Below are positions 28,754-37,824 of a stretch of 64,000 bases of DNA, piece by piece. The notes beneath the pieces were generated by a model. The model saw only the letters and a list, made by a program, of their open reading frames with translations, was not told the origin of the DNA and did no database searches. This stretch comes from Pseudomonas tohonis. GTDB lineage: Bacteria; Pseudomonadota; Gammaproteobacteria; Pseudomonadales; Pseudomonadaceae. Each line of letters begins with the position of its first letter. The first letter of the stretch is position 1. The position numbers and the translations under genes are program-made. Location: NCBI RefSeq assembly GCF_012767755.2, contig NZ_AP023189.1, forward strand, positions 4,962,001 to 5,026,000, given 5' to 3'.

Positions 28754-29055
28754 AGCGACCTCTCCTGTTCTACCGGGGTGAGCCCCGAGCTTAGTCCCGC
28801 CCCGGCGACAGGCAAAGCTGAACGACGAGGTGGAAAACGGCGCGCAGGATACCCAAGGAATCCGGGCAGCGGAATCATCGCAACGCCTTCCTTTATATGG
28901 AGGCAGAGCCGATGCGTTCCGAAAGTGCGCACTGGTTACCGTGACGCACCAAAATCGTCCACCCACATCCCGACCGTTACCCACCTTCACACTCGCACCA
29001 CGCCGGAGCACGGGCCTAACCGACACGGCGTGACACCGCAACCCCCGGAAAGCAC

Positions 29056-29076
29056 AAAAAGGCCGCCCAACCGGCC
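29056..29076 (-). terminator. Orphan terminator-like hairpin on minus strand
   Basis: On the minus strand GGCCG-GTTGGG-CGGCC is followed by TTTTTGTG, a typical intrinsic terminator. No gene on that strand lies upstream of it within the region. Confidence 0.55.
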
Positions 29077-29374
29077 ATTCGCCAGCCACCACGGCAGAGC
29101 GAGCCGGATGAGGATGCTGCTCAGGAACACGCCATCCGTCTCACGCCGATAAATTTTCCTGGCGACAACCCCAGTTTGAGCACGGTTGTTGCTTTAGACC
29201 GAACAAGGTCGCAGCAGGCACGCCGCCTTCGGAGTGCTGCCAGAAGGCTGTCGAACAGCCATCGGAAGCGCAAAACCAATGGAGGACGGAAGTGCAGGCT
29301 TAGTTGCCCTAAGTGCCTGGCCAGACCGCATAAAAATACGAAACGAAGGGATTGCAAGGCGAAAACTACGAATA

Positions 29375-29405
29375 TGCGACATGCTCACACCAAATTTGCG
29401 ACATG
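29375..29405 (+). promoter_or_regulatory. Tandem TGCGACATG motifs upstream of oprD
   Basis: The nonamer TGCGACATG occurs at 29375-29383 and again at 29397-29405, 22 bases apart, or two helical turns. The region is AT-rich and about 145-175 bases upstream of the oprD start. This looks like a paired binding site for an activator; the regulator is unknown. Confidence 0.5.
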
Positions 29406-29549
29406 GCCGTGAAGATTTCGTAAGGAATAGAGTTGAACTATCGCCAACATAGACGTCGTGCTATAAGTTAGCGCCGACACAAAAAGAAAGAACCGCCTTC
29501 CATATATAAGAAAGCGGCGAGAATCTTCAAAACCAAAGGAGCAATCACA

Positions 29550-30872
29550 ATGCAAGTGATGAAGTGGAGCGCACTGGCCCTGGCCGTGACCGCCGGTACC
29601 ACCCAACTGGCATTCGCCAGCGCCCAGGACGAGTCCAAGGGCTTTCTGGAAGACAGCAAGCTGTCCGTTCTGAACAAGAACTACACCTTCTACCGCAACT
29701 TCCTGAACAACCCCGGTGGCCAAAACTACCGTAACGAGACTGCCCACGGCATCATGGCCGACTACCAGTCCGGTTATACCCAAGGCACCGTAGGTTTCGG
29801 CGTGGACGCTCACGGTATGTTGGGCATCAAGCTCAACAGTGGTAACGGCACCAATGGTACTGGCCTGATGCCTACCGGCTCTGACGGTCGCTCTCAGGAT
29901 GATTACTCTTACGCTGGCGGCGCTGTAAAAGCCCGTATTTCGAACACCGAGCTCAAGTACGGCAATCTGATGCCGGCCAACCCCGTGTTCGCAGTGGGCA
30001 CCGCCCGTCTGTTCCCCGGCTCGGCTGAAGGCTTCCAGGTCCTGAGCAGCGAGATCGAAGGCCTGAATCTCGAAGCCGGCCACTTCACCTCCATTCGCGA
30101 CGGTAGCGCCTCTACCAACCGCGACGGAAGAATCACTCTCTCCTACGACTTCGGCGGCATCGTTGACGCTAAAAATGTTGACTACCTCGGCGGCTCGTAT
30201 GCGTTGTCCGACAACTTCAGCGTTACTCTGTACGGCTCCGAATTCGAAGATGTATGGCGCCAGTACTACGGCAACGCGAACTACAACATCCCGCTGAGCG
30301 ATACTCAGGCACTGAGCTTCGACTTCAACATCTACCGTACTACTGACAAAGGTCAGAGCCTGGCCGGTGATATCGATAACACCACTTGGTCGCTCGCTGC
30401 GGCTTACTCCATTGGTGCTCACAAATTCACCTTGGCGCACCAGCGCGTGAATGGCGACGAGCCCTTCGACTACCTGTCCATGGACGGTGCGAACTCTGGC
30501 GACTCGATCTTCCTGGCGAACTCCGTTCAGTACTCCGACTTCAACGCTCCGAACGAACGCTCCTGGCAAGCTCGCTACGACCTGAACATGGCTGAGTTCG
30601 GCGTCCCAGGCCTGAGCTTCATGGCTCGCTACATCACCGGTGACGACATCGACGGCACCAAAATGGACCCGAACGGCGTCTATGCCGGCAACTTCGGTGG
30701 CGATGACGAGAAACACTGGGAGCGCGATCTGGAAGCCAAGTATGTAGTGCAAGAAGGCTCCGCCAAGGATCTGTCGTTCCGTGTGCGCCAAGCCACCCAC
30801 CGCGCCACTGGCTTTGACTCCGATCTGGATGAAGTCCGCGTGATCATCGAGTACCCGCTGAGCATCCTGTAA
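29550..30872 (+). CDS. oprD: OprD-type outer-membrane porin
   Basis: A 440-residue porin with a signal peptide (ALAVTAGTTQLAFA). It has the OprD family marks: SGYTQGTVGFGVDAHGMLG, GGAVKARIS, LFPGSAEGFQVLSSEIEGL and the terminal YPLSIL with an aromatic/hydrophobic end for BAM recognition. It closely resembles P. aeruginosa OprD, the channel for basic amino acids and carbapenems, in sequence and in position beside proS and the thioesterase. AAAGGAG precedes the ATG. A strong terminator follows. Substrate range is inferred. Confidence 0.92.
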   Translation: MQVMKWSALALAVTAGTTQLAFASAQDESKGFLEDSKLSVLNKNYTFYRNFLNNPGGQNYRNETAHGIMADYQSGYTQGTVGFGVDAHGMLGIKLNSGNGTNGTGLMPTGSDGRSQDDYSYAGGAVKARISNTELKYGNLMPANPVFAVGTARLFPGSAEGFQVLSSEIEGLNLEAGHFTSIRDGSASTNRDGRITLSYDFGGIVDAKNVDYLGGSYALSDNFSVTLYGSEFEDVWRQYYGNANYNIPLSDTQALSFDFNIYRTTDKGQSLAGDIDNTTWSLAAAYSIGAHKFTLAHQRVNGDEPFDYLSMDGANSGDSIFLANSVQYSDFNAPNERSWQARYDLNMAEFGVPGLSFMARYITGDDIDGTKMDPNGVYAGNFGGDDEKHWERDLEAKYVVQEGSAKDLSFRVRQATHRATGFDSDLDEVRVIIEYPLSIL

Positions 30873-30898
30873 TACAGGCCCAGCTATTACTTCGATGG

Positions 30899-30929
30899 AA
30901 AGAGCCCGGCTTATGCCGGGCTCTTTCTT
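30899..30929 (+). terminator. Terminator after oprD
   Basis: AAAGAGCCCGGC-TTAT-GCCGGGCTCTTT followed by CTTT is a 12-bp perfect stem. Confidence 0.93.
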
Positions 30930-30984
30930 TATATATGCCTACACGCGCGCAGTTGAAGGGCATCATTAAAACTTGTCGAATCAG

Positions 30985-31401
30985 TCAGATTGGCAACGCA
31001 TAAGTCCCGGTTACATGGGCTACCAACTCTTCCTCCATTCCCTGCGAATATAGCGACACCTCGCACACCGCCTGCCTCCTGCTCAATCTGAGTATCCGGG
31101 CCTCCGCCATCAGGTCCAGCGGCTGTGGCCGGGCCAGGAAGTTGATGTTGAGGTTGCTGGTCACGGCCATCTCCACCCGCCCGAGGCGCCCCAGCACCAC
31201 CGCATACATCGCCGCATCGGCCAGCGCCATGAGGGTCGGGCCGGAAAGCGTGCCGCCCGGGCGCACCAATTTGGGCTGGAACGGGACCCGCGCCAGTGCA
31301 CCCGTCGCGTCCAGGCGCTCGATACGCAAGTCGATATCCTCCGCCATCGGCACCCCCGTGCGGATCAATGCCTCCACCTGCCCAGCACTCAAACCGCCCA
31401 T
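30985..31401 (-). CDS. Hotdog-fold thioesterase (PaaI-like)
   Basis: A 138-residue hotdog protein of the PaaI/YdiI type, with a GGTLSGPTLMALADAAMYAV helix and strand pattern and LNINFLARPQPLDL. It probably hydrolyses an acyl-CoA. GGGAGGGG lies before ATG 31401. It is divergent from proS with about 105 bases between, and convergent with oprD. Confidence 0.85.
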   Translation of the reverse strand: MGGLSAGQVEALIRTGVPMAEDIDLRIERLDATGALARVPFQPKLVRPGGTLSGPTLMALADAAMYAVVLGRLGRVEMAVTSNLNINFLARPQPLDLMAEARILRLSRRQAVCEVSLYSQGMEEELVAHVTGTYALPI

Positions 31402-31507
31402 CGCCCCTCCCCTTTTCGATTACCGGGCCGCAACCTGTACGCGCCCCAACGAGCGCCGTACAATGCCGAGCCAATAAAACCCATCGCAACCGACGAAACG
31501 GCCAAAC

Positions 31508-33223
31508 ATGCGTACCAGTCAGTACCTGCTCTCCACCCTGAAGGAAACCCCCACCGACGCGGTGGTGATCAGTCATCAGTTGCTGCTGCGCGCGGGCATG
31601 ATCCGCAAGCTGGCCTCCGGTCTCTACACCTGGCTGCCGATGGGCCTGCGCGCGCTGCGCAAGGCCGAAGCGATCGTACGTGAGGAAATGAACGCCGCCG
31701 GCGCCCTCGAGGTGCTGATGCCGGCCATCCAGCCCGCCGAGCTCTGGCAGGAATCCGGCCGTTGGGAACAGTACGGTCCCGAGCTGCTGCGCCTGAAGGA
31801 CCGTCACGGCCGCGACTTCTGCGTCGGCCCGACCCACGAGGAAGTCATCACCGACCTCGCGCGCAACGAGCTGAACAGCTACAAGCAGCTGCCGATCAAC
31901 CTGTACCAGGTACAGACCAAGTTCCGCGACGAAATCCGTCCGCGCTTCGGCCTGATGCGCGGCCGCGAATTCATCATGAAGGACGCCTACTCCTTCCACA
32001 GCACCCAGGAATCCCTGCAGGAAACCTACGACGTCATGTACGGCGCCTATTGCAAGGTCTTCACCCGCCTGGGCCTGAACTTCCGCCCCGTGCAGGCCGA
32101 CAACGGCTCGATCGGCGGCAGCGGCTCCCATGAATTCCACGTACTCGCCGAATCGGGCGAGGACGACATCGTCTTCAGCGACAGCTCCGACTACGCCGCC
32201 AACATCGAGAAGGCCGAAGCCGTACCGCGTGAAACCGCTCGTGGCGCTGCCACCGAGGAACTGCGCCTGGTCGACACCCCCGATACCAAGACCATCGCAG
32301 CCCTGGTCGAGAAGTTCGGCCTGCCCATCGAGAAAACCATCAAGACCCTGGTCGTCCACGGCGCCGAGGAAGGCACGCTGGTCGCCCTGATCGTCCGTGG
32401 CGACCACGAGCTGAACGAAATCAAGGCCTCCAACCAGGCCCTGGTCGCCAGCCCCCTGGTGTTCGCCAGCGAAGAAGAACTGCGTGCCGCCATCGGCGCC
32501 GGTGCCGGCTCCCTCGGCCCGTTGAACCTGCCGATGCCCTGCATCGTCGACCGCTCCGTAGCCCTGATGAGCGACTTCGCCATCGGCGCCAACATCGACG
32601 ACAAGCACTACTTCGGCGTCAACTGGGAACGCGACCTGCCCCTGCCGGAAGTCGCCGACCTGCGCAACGTCGTCGCCGGTGACCCCAGCCCGGATGGCAA
32701 AGGCACCCTGGTGATCAAGCGCGGCATCGAAGTGGGCCATATCTTCCAACTCGGCACCAAGTACAGCGAGGCGATGAAGCTCAGCGTGCTCGGCGAGAAC
32801 GGCAAGCCCGTCACCCTGATAATGGGCTGCTACGGCATCGGCGTTTCCCGCGTCGTGGCCGCCGCCATCGAGCAGAGCTACGACGAGCGCGGCATCCTCT
32901 GGCCGGACGCCCTGGCGCCCTTCCAGGTCGCCCTGGTGCCGCTCAAGTACGAGACGCCGGCGGTCAAGGAGGCCACCGACAAGCTCTATGCCGACCTCAC
33001 CGCCGCCGGCATCGAAGTGCTGCTGGACGACCGCGACAAGAAGACCAGCCCCGGCGTGAAATTCGCCGACATGGAGCTGATCGGCATCCCCCACCGCATC
33101 GTGGTGAGTGAGCGCGGCCTGGCCGAAGGCAACCTGGAATACAAGAGCCGCCGCGAGACCGATAGCCAGGCTGTCGCCGTCGACGAGGTTCTGTCCTACA
33201 TCACAGCACGCGTCCGTCGCTGA
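31508..33223 (+). CDS. proS: Prolyl-tRNA synthetase
   Basis: A 571-residue bacterial-type ProRS. It shows class II motif 1 around [17 protein letters not shown], motif 2 ([20 protein letters not shown]), the inserted YbaK-like editing domain that removes mischarged Ala (about 225-400) and a C-terminal anticodon domain. Length and domains are complete. Confidence 0.98.
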   Translation: MRTSQYLLSTLKETPTDAVVISHQLLLRAGMIRKLASGLYTWLPMGLRALRKAEAIVREEMNAAGALEVLMPAIQPAELWQESGRWEQYGPELLRLKDRHGRDFCVGPTHEEVITDLARNELNSYKQLPINLYQVQTKFRDEIRPRFGLMRGREFIMKDAYSFHSTQESLQETYDVMYGAYCKVFTRLGLNFRPVQADNGSIGGSGSHEFHVLAESGEDDIVFSDSSDYAANIEKAEAVPRETARGAATEELRLVDTPDTKTIAALVEKFGLPIEKTIKTLVVHGAEEGTLVALIVRGDHELNEIKASNQALVASPLVFASEEELRAAIGAGAGSLGPLNLPMPCIVDRSVALMSDFAIGANIDDKHYFGVNWERDLPLPEVADLRNVVAGDPSPDGKGTLVIKRGIEVGHIFQLGTKYSEAMKLSVLGENGKPVTLIMGCYGIGVSRVVAAAIEQSYDERGILWPDALAPFQVALVPLKYETPAVKEATDKLYADLTAAGIEVLLDDRDKKTSPGVKFADMELIGIPHRIVVSERGLAEGNLEYKSRRETDSQAVAVDEVLSYITARVRR

Positions 33224-33233
33224 TCGAGAAGAA

Positions 33234-34190
33234 ATGTTCAAGCGTAGTTCCATCCGCCTCACCGGCGCCGCCCTCGGCGGCGCCCTCTTCCTCAGCGGCT
33301 GCGCCAACCACCTGCCCCAACGGGCCGAACACGAGGAGCGCGTCGAGCGCAAGCTGCTGAGCCATGAGCTGCAGATCGATGTCGGCGAGCCACGTGTGCT
33401 GGAACTGCCGCAACGCCGCGTGCGTGTGAACGAACAGAAGACCTTCGAGGTGACCGAGTTCGAGGTCACCCGTCGCTACGACCGCTACACGCCCTACCAG
33501 CCCTGGCGCGAGATCTACGAGATCCCGCTGGGCGCCGTGGCCGTGGTGGCCGGTGTCGGTGCCAACGTGCTCAACGTGGTGCTTTTGGGCAGCCTGCCCG
33601 ATACCGCGACCAAGGACTGGATCAGCTACGGTTTTGCCGGCCTCAATCCCTTCATGAACGTCGAGTCCAATGGCCGCTCCGAACAGAACCTGGCCGATAT
33701 CGACGAGCAGCAGCGCGACAAGCGCGTCGAATACTCCAGCCTGCCCTGGGCCGAGCGCCCGGTGCTGGTGACCGCCGGCAAGCAGAGCAACGAGCTGCTC
33801 ACCGACCGCCACGGCGTCTTGCGCCTGAACCTGCTCGATGGCCCCTTCGCCGAGCAGGACACCAGCCGCATCGGCAAGCTGCTGCTCAGCGTGGAAGACC
33901 CGCTCGACGGCACCCGCTCCGAATCCAGCCTGATGGTCAGCCGCTCCCTGCGCGGCAAGCTGCAGGAAGCCCACGCACTGATCTTCGAGGACCTGGAGGA
34001 CGATGAAGTGCCGCAGTGGGTGCATCGGGTCAAGCGCCTGTCCGAGCTGGGCCTCGAAGAGGAAGCCAGCGAGCTGGAACAGAGCCTGATCGAACTGACC
34101 CGCAACGACCCCGAGCTGCAGCAGGAATTCCTCAAGGCCTTGATGAAAGACGCAGGGCGCCTGGCCGCCGACCCCGGCGAAAGCGACTGA
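33234..34190 (+). CDS. Predicted lipoprotein of unknown function
   Basis: A 318-residue protein with a signal peptide and lipobox ending C23 (LFLSGC). A Glu/Arg-rich stretch follows, then a hydrophobic segment at about 97-120 (GAVAVVAGVGANVLNVVLLG) and a long acidic C-terminal region (EDLEDDEVPQWVHRVKRL). It starts 11 bases after proS and eight bases before the transglycosylase gene, so all three are probably co-transcribed. I do not recognise a functional domain. Confidence 0.8.
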   Translation: MFKRSSIRLTGAALGGALFLSGCANHLPQRAEHEERVERKLLSHELQIDVGEPRVLELPQRRVRVNEQKTFEVTEFEVTRRYDRYTPYQPWREIYEIPLGAVAVVAGVGANVLNVVLLGSLPDTATKDWISYGFAGLNPFMNVESNGRSEQNLADIDEQQRDKRVEYSSLPWAERPVLVTAGKQSNELLTDRHGVLRLNLLDGPFAEQDTSRIGKLLLSVEDPLDGTRSESSLMVSRSLRGKLQEAHALIFEDLEDDEVPQWVHRVKRLSELGLEEEASELEQSLIELTRNDPELQQEFLKALMKDAGRLAADPGESD

Positions 34191-34197
34191 CCCCAGC

Positions 34198-34776
34198 ATG
34201 CCCGCGCCCTGGCCAACGCTGCTCCTCAGCGGCCTGCTGGCGCTGGCGGCCCCCGCCTTCGGAAGCCTGCGCCAGGCGCCGGAGCCCGAACTGCGGCAAT
34301 TGCTGCAACGCACGGTCGCCGAGGCGGACAGCTTCGGCGATCGATTCGACGCCGAAGTCTGGCTTCTCGACATGTCCACCCGCCTGAAGCGCTACGTGCC
34401 CGACCCGGCCGAGCGCCTGGAACTGCTCAGGCTGGTGCACCACGAGGCGAGCAAGGCCGGCCTCAGGCCGGACCTGGTGCTGGCGCTGATCCATACGGAA
34501 AGCCGTTTCGACCGTTTCGCCATCTCCGCAGTGGGCGCCCAGGGCATGATGCAGGTGATGCCCTTCTGGAAGGCCGAGCTGGGCCGCCCCCAGGACAACC
34601 TCACCGACAACGCCACCAACCTGCGCTACGGCTGCACCATCCTGAGCTACTACCTGAAGAAGGAACGGGGGGACATCAACCGGGCACTGGCGCGCTACAA
34701 CGGCAGCCTCGGCGAAAGCTGGTACCCGGCCAAGGTGGTCGGGCTGTGGCAGGACATCTGGTACGTACGCCCCTAG
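34198..34776 (+). CDS. Lytic transglycosylase (SLT domain)
   Basis: A 192-residue exported protein with a signal peptide (LLALAAPAFG) and a soluble lytic transglycosylase fold. The catalytic Glu lies in IHTESRFDRFAISAVGAQG, followed by MMQVMP and the end motif ARYNGS. It cleaves peptidoglycan glycan strands. Its stop shares CTAG with the convergent acyP stop. Confidence 0.9.
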   Translation: MPAPWPTLLLSGLLALAAPAFGSLRQAPEPELRQLLQRTVAEADSFGDRFDAEVWLLDMSTRLKRYVPDPAERLELLRLVHHEASKAGLRPDLVLALIHTESRFDRFAISAVGAQGMMQVMPFWKAELGRPQDNLTDNATNLRYGCTILSYYLKKERGDINRALARYNGSLGESWYPAKVVGLWQDIWYVRP

Positions 34777-35054
34777 CGGCGCACGATGAAACCGGCGATC
34801 CCTTGCAAGGGCTGCTCCTGCAGCTCGACCGCCGTGACCTTCGCCCCGCCGGGGCCCTGCTCGAGCCAGGCTGCCAGTTCGCGCACCGCCGGTTCCTCGC
34901 CCTCGAACAGCACCTCCACGCGACCGTCCGCCAGGTTGCGCACCCAGCCATCCAGATCGAGGCGGTCCGCCTGTTCCTGGGTCGACTGGCGGTAGGAGAC
35001 ACCCTGGACCTTGCCGCTCACATAGCCGTGCAGACAGATGCGCGCCATGCTCAT
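34773..35054 (-). CDS. acyP: Acylphosphatase
   Basis: A 93-residue enzyme hydrolysing acyl phosphates. The catalytic pair is R22 (GVSYRQ) and N40 (WVRNLADG). ATG 35054 overlaps the stop of the upstream thioredoxin-like gene (ATGA); ATG 35048 has better spacing from GGGGA and is the alternative. The two genes are coupled. Confidence 0.93.
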   Translation of the reverse strand: MSMARICLHGYVSGKVQGVSYRQSTQEQADRLDLDGWVRNLADGRVEVLFEGEEPAVRELAAWLEQGPGGAKVTAVELQEQPLQGIAGFIVRR

Positions 35055-35530
35055 TCCCCTTCCTTCAGAGCGACCAGGCGCTCGTTGAGCCCGGCGGCGG
35101 TCTGCTCACCCATCAGGCGCTCGCGCACCTTGCCCTGGGGATCGATGATGTAGGTCACCGGCAATGCCTCGCTGCGCGGCAACTGGTAGCGCTCCGCAGG
35201 GTCCTGGGCGAGTACCGTGAAGGTGATGCCCATCTGCTTCGCGGCCTTCTCCAGTTCGGCCCCTTGCAGGCCGTCGAAGTTCACGCCCAGTATGCGTACG
35301 CCCTTGCCCTCGGACTGGCCGGCCAACGCGTTGAGCTCGGGGATCTCCGTGCGGCAGGGGCCACACCACTCCGCCCAGTAATTAATCACCAACCACTGGT
35401 TTTCGAGGCCGGCAGTCGCTACCTTCTGTCCATGTTGGTCGAGGCCGATATCGTCCGAACAGCCTCCCAGCAACAGCCCGGCACCCATGAGAATGAGCGC
35501 CCCGAAAACAGCCTGGAGTCGTGATCCCAT
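35051..35530 (-). CDS. Thioredoxin-like (TlpA) lipoprotein
   Basis: A 159-residue lipoprotein with lipobox LLGGC (C24) and a TlpA-type thioredoxin domain with WCGPC (C56, C59) and the cis-Pro segment EALPVTYIID. It is probably a membrane-tethered periplasmic disulfide reductase. It is divergent from the PilZ-like gene by 30 bases. Confidence 0.9.
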   Translation of the reverse strand: MGSRLQAVFGALILMGAGLLLGGCSDDIGLDQHGQKVATAGLENQWLVINYWAEWCGPCRTEIPELNALAGQSEGKGVRILGVNFDGLQGAELEKAAKQMGITFTVLAQDPAERYQLPRSEALPVTYIIDPQGKVRERLMGEQTAAGLNERLVALKEGE

Positions 35531-35560
35531 GCAATCGATCCTCGTATATGCAGGGTTGAT

Positions 35561-36970
35561 ATGACGCTGGATGCCCTGTGCCTGGAAGTGCCGGACATCC
35601 TCGAAGAGGACACCCCTATCCTGGCGGGCCTGAACCAGTTCCTCGCCGACGCCCGCCAGCAGCCGCAGGACGGCGCATTGCAGCAGGTGCTCGGCCAGCT
35701 GTTCCGGCTCAATCGAAGTGCGGTGACCTTACTCGAAAGACAGCGCGCGCTGCAAAGCTTCAGCGAGGAATACCGCCACTACGCCACGGCCTATGAGCAC
35801 GGCGCCCTGCCGCCGATGCTGTTCCTGCGCCTGTGCAGTGAACTGGCCGCCGGCTTCAAGCGCCTGCTGCTGCAGATCCTCCAGGGTCGCCAGCCCTCGC
35901 TGCCGCACCTGGCCTGGTGCCTGTACATGGCCCAGCACTTCATCGCGCAGACGCTGATGCGCCACTACCAGCACTACCAGGAGCCGCCCGGCGCGCTGTG
36001 GCGCGACAGCCACTTGCTGTACTGGATCGGCGAGCACCAGGGCTGCCTGGACGAGCCGGTCGCCGCCGCTTTCCGCCCGGTTCCGGCCAGCACCCTGCGT
36101 GGCCTCTACCAGCAGGTGCTGCTGCTGGCCCTGAGCAACCCCTTCCACCTCACCGAGGGCGAGTGCACCCTGCTGTTCGGCGCCCTCGCGCCCCTTGCCG
36201 GGCTGGCCCACCTGCTGCCCTGGGACCAGGAAGACGAGAGCGAGGGCCCGACCATCGATCTCACCGACGCACAGCCCTACGTGCCTTACGATCGCCAGCA
36301 GGCGCTGACCGGCGGCCCCTACCTGCGCCGCATGGAACTGGGCCCGCTGCTGATCGCCCTGCACGAACCCGCGCCCCTGCGCAGCGCCGCCGAGCACGAC
36401 CTGCTGGAACGCGTGAGGCAGAACTGGCTGGGACGCCAGCAGCGTCGCCACCCCCGCACCGAATACGAAGGCTCCTGCAGCATGGTGGTAGGCCTGCCCG
36501 CCATCCATGCCCAGCTGCTGGCCCAACGTCCGGTCAGCCTCGATGCCCAGATGCTCGACGCCAGCGCCGGCGGTGCCCGCCTGCTGTGCCACTCGGACCA
36601 GGGCCCGCAACTGCCGGTAGGCCAACTGACCCTGTTGCTCAACAGCGGCACCCCGACGCTGGCCCTTGTGCGCTGGCGACACACCAACCAGGAAGGCCTG
36701 CACCTGGGCCTGCGCTACCTCAAGGGCCTGCCGCGCCCGGTCTGGCTGCGCCGCGCCCCCAATTCGCAGACCCACCCCGGCGTACTGCAGAGCACCCCCG
36801 CCCCCGGCAACGGCTGGCACCACGGCCTGTGGCTGCCGAAGGACCAGTTCGTCAGCGGCGAACACCTCTGGCTGCAACTCGCCAGCGTGCACAACCAGGC
36901 CATCCTGCCGCTACCCGAGCCCAACCTCAGCACCTCGATGGTCACGCGCTATCCGCTGAAAATGGCCTGA
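35561..36970 (+). CDS. PilZ-like c-di-GMP binding protein (predicted)
   Basis: A 469-residue soluble protein. The first 290 residues are helical with no recognised domain. Near residue 295 there is RRHPR, and near 332 DASAGG, the two motifs (RxxxR and DxSxGG) that bind c-di-GMP in PilZ domains. Their spacing is slightly longer than usual. A later beta-rich region (LHLGLRYLKGL) fits the rest of the barrel. It probably senses c-di-GMP made by proteins such as the GGEEF enzyme at 26240. The function of the helical part is unknown. Confidence 0.65.
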   Translation: MTLDALCLEVPDILEEDTPILAGLNQFLADARQQPQDGALQQVLGQLFRLNRSAVTLLERQRALQSFSEEYRHYATAYEHGALPPMLFLRLCSELAAGFKRLLLQILQGRQPSLPHLAWCLYMAQHFIAQTLMRHYQHYQEPPGALWRDSHLLYWIGEHQGCLDEPVAAAFRPVPASTLRGLYQQVLLLALSNPFHLTEGECTLLFGALAPLAGLAHLLPWDQEDESEGPTIDLTDAQPYVPYDRQQALTGGPYLRRMELGPLLIALHEPAPLRSAAEHDLLERVRQNWLGRQQRRHPRTEYEGSCSMVVGLPAIHAQLLAQRPVSLDAQMLDASAGGARLLCHSDQGPQLPVGQLTLLLNSGTPTLALVRWRHTNQEGLHLGLRYLKGLPRPVWLRRAPNSQTHPGVLQSTPAPGNGWHHGLWLPKDQFVSGEHLWLQLASVHNQAILPLPEPNLSTSMVTRYPLKMA

Positions 36971-37039
36971 TCGGCGAAAGTGCGAGACCGGTCACGCCGC
37001 CCATCGGCCAAGCGCACAGTTTCGTCCGCGTGCCCTCCT

Positions 37040-37071
37040 TATAATTCCCCGCACTAACCGTACGAACGTAC
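37040..37071 (+). promoter_or_regulatory. Promoter -10 and palindrome upstream of 37098 gene
   Basis: A perfect TATAAT lies at 37040-37045, with only a weak -35 (CAGTTT, 37017). Just downstream, GTACG-AA-CGTAC (37060-37071) is a perfect palindrome placed over the likely start of transcription, as expected of a repressor operator. Confidence 0.5.
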
Positions 37072-37097
37072 CGCTATCAGCCTGGAAATATCGCCCA

Positions 37098-37490
37098 ATG
37101 TCCCAGAACCAAGACAAGCTGATCGGCCCCGTGCCTTCCCGCATCGTCGAGGCGGCTCGCCTGATCGTCACCCCCTATGAAGGGCGGGTCGCCGAGTTCA
37201 ACGTCGCCGCCTGGCTGCAACTGCCAGGCCTGGCCAACCTGCCGGTTTCGCTGCTGATCAACTACCGCGACGGCGAGATCCGCCGCGAAGTCTCGGTGGA
37301 CCACGGCAAGGTCAACGCCCACGGCAAGATCCTGCTCTCGGGCATCGCTCGCATGACGGTCAAGCACAAGATCGAAGACATGCAGGTCCGCCTGAGATCG
37401 GCGGTGCCCGTCCAGGGCCTGCTGGTGGAGGAGCTCTTCGTCCAGGCCGTGGAGCAGGCCGGAGCCGACAGCCGCCAAGCCCTCGCCTGA
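37098..37490 (+). CDS. Conserved hypothetical protein
   Basis: A 130-residue soluble protein with mixed alpha/beta character (PVSLLINYRDGEIRREVSVD, GIARMTVKHKIEDMQVRLR). No domain is recognised. It has its own promoter-like region and a strong terminator, so it is a single-gene unit. Confidence 0.8.
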   Translation: MSQNQDKLIGPVPSRIVEAARLIVTPYEGRVAEFNVAAWLQLPGLANLPVSLLINYRDGEIRREVSVDHGKVNAHGKILLSGIARMTVKHKIEDMQVRLRSAVPVQGLLVEELFVQAVEQAGADSRQALA

Positions 37491-37508
37491 GAACGCCAGG
37501 CTGCAACG

Positions 37509-37537
37509 AAAAACCCCGCGCCTGTCGCGGGGTTTTT
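37509..37537 (+). terminator. Terminator after 37098 gene
   Basis: AAAAACCCCGCG-CCTGT-CGCGGGGTTTTT is a perfect 12-bp stem with A and T runs, usable on both strands. Confidence 0.93.
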
Positions 37538-37551
37538 CATTGGCGTTCGGC

Positions 37552-37749
37552 TCAGGCGCGTGCGGCGCCGTTGCTTGGGGTGGGCGGCTCCTGATCCTCG
37601 TCCCGACGGGCTTCGGGCACGGGGGTGGGCGGCACCAGGGATTCGGGCCATTGCGAGAACTGCAGGCCGGTGATCCGGTTCAGACGCTCGAGCGCCTCCT
37701 GCGGATCACGCTCGTGAAGATGGACGACTTTGCCCTTGGCCTTGCTCAT
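37552..37749 (-). CDS. Small conserved Pseudomonas protein
   Basis: A 65-residue protein (MSKAKGKVVHLHERDPQEAL) with a helical first half and a Pro-rich charged end. Small proteins with this opening occur widely in Pseudomonas in my recollection, without assigned function. ATG 37749 lies ten bases after AAGGAAG. Confidence 0.65.
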   Translation of the reverse strand: MSKAKGKVVHLHERDPQEALERLNRITGLQFSQWPESLVPPTPVPEARRDEDQEPPTPSNGAARA

Positions 37750-37824
37750 AGAACACATACTTCCTTGGCTAATCCCTGTCTGATAGCAGAGTGACAGCAG
37801 ACTCTGCCTGAGATTGCCAGAAAC

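Larger units (their letters stand above)
28754..29549. other. Long gene-free region upstream of oprD
   Basis: About 800 bases with no convincing gene on either strand. Short open frames here have poor codon use and no recognisable motif. Base composition drops toward AT from about 29130. It contains a terminator-like hairpin on the minus strand (29056-29076) and a tandem motif (29375-29405), so it is likely a regulatory leader, possibly with a small RNA. Confidence 0.6.

Noticed and set aside
29176..29412. 78-codon Arg/Lys-rich frame upstream of oprD
   Set aside because: No ribosome site, no similarity seen, biased low-complexity product in AT-rich regulatory DNA.
29433..29467. TTGAAC and TATAAG as an oprD promoter
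   Set aside because: The spacer is 23 bases, too long for a sigma-70 promoter.
30929..33469. 846-codon open frame on the minus strand across proS
   Set aside because: It mirrors the proS coding sequence. GC-rich genes leave long open antisense frames, and the product has no recognisable domain.
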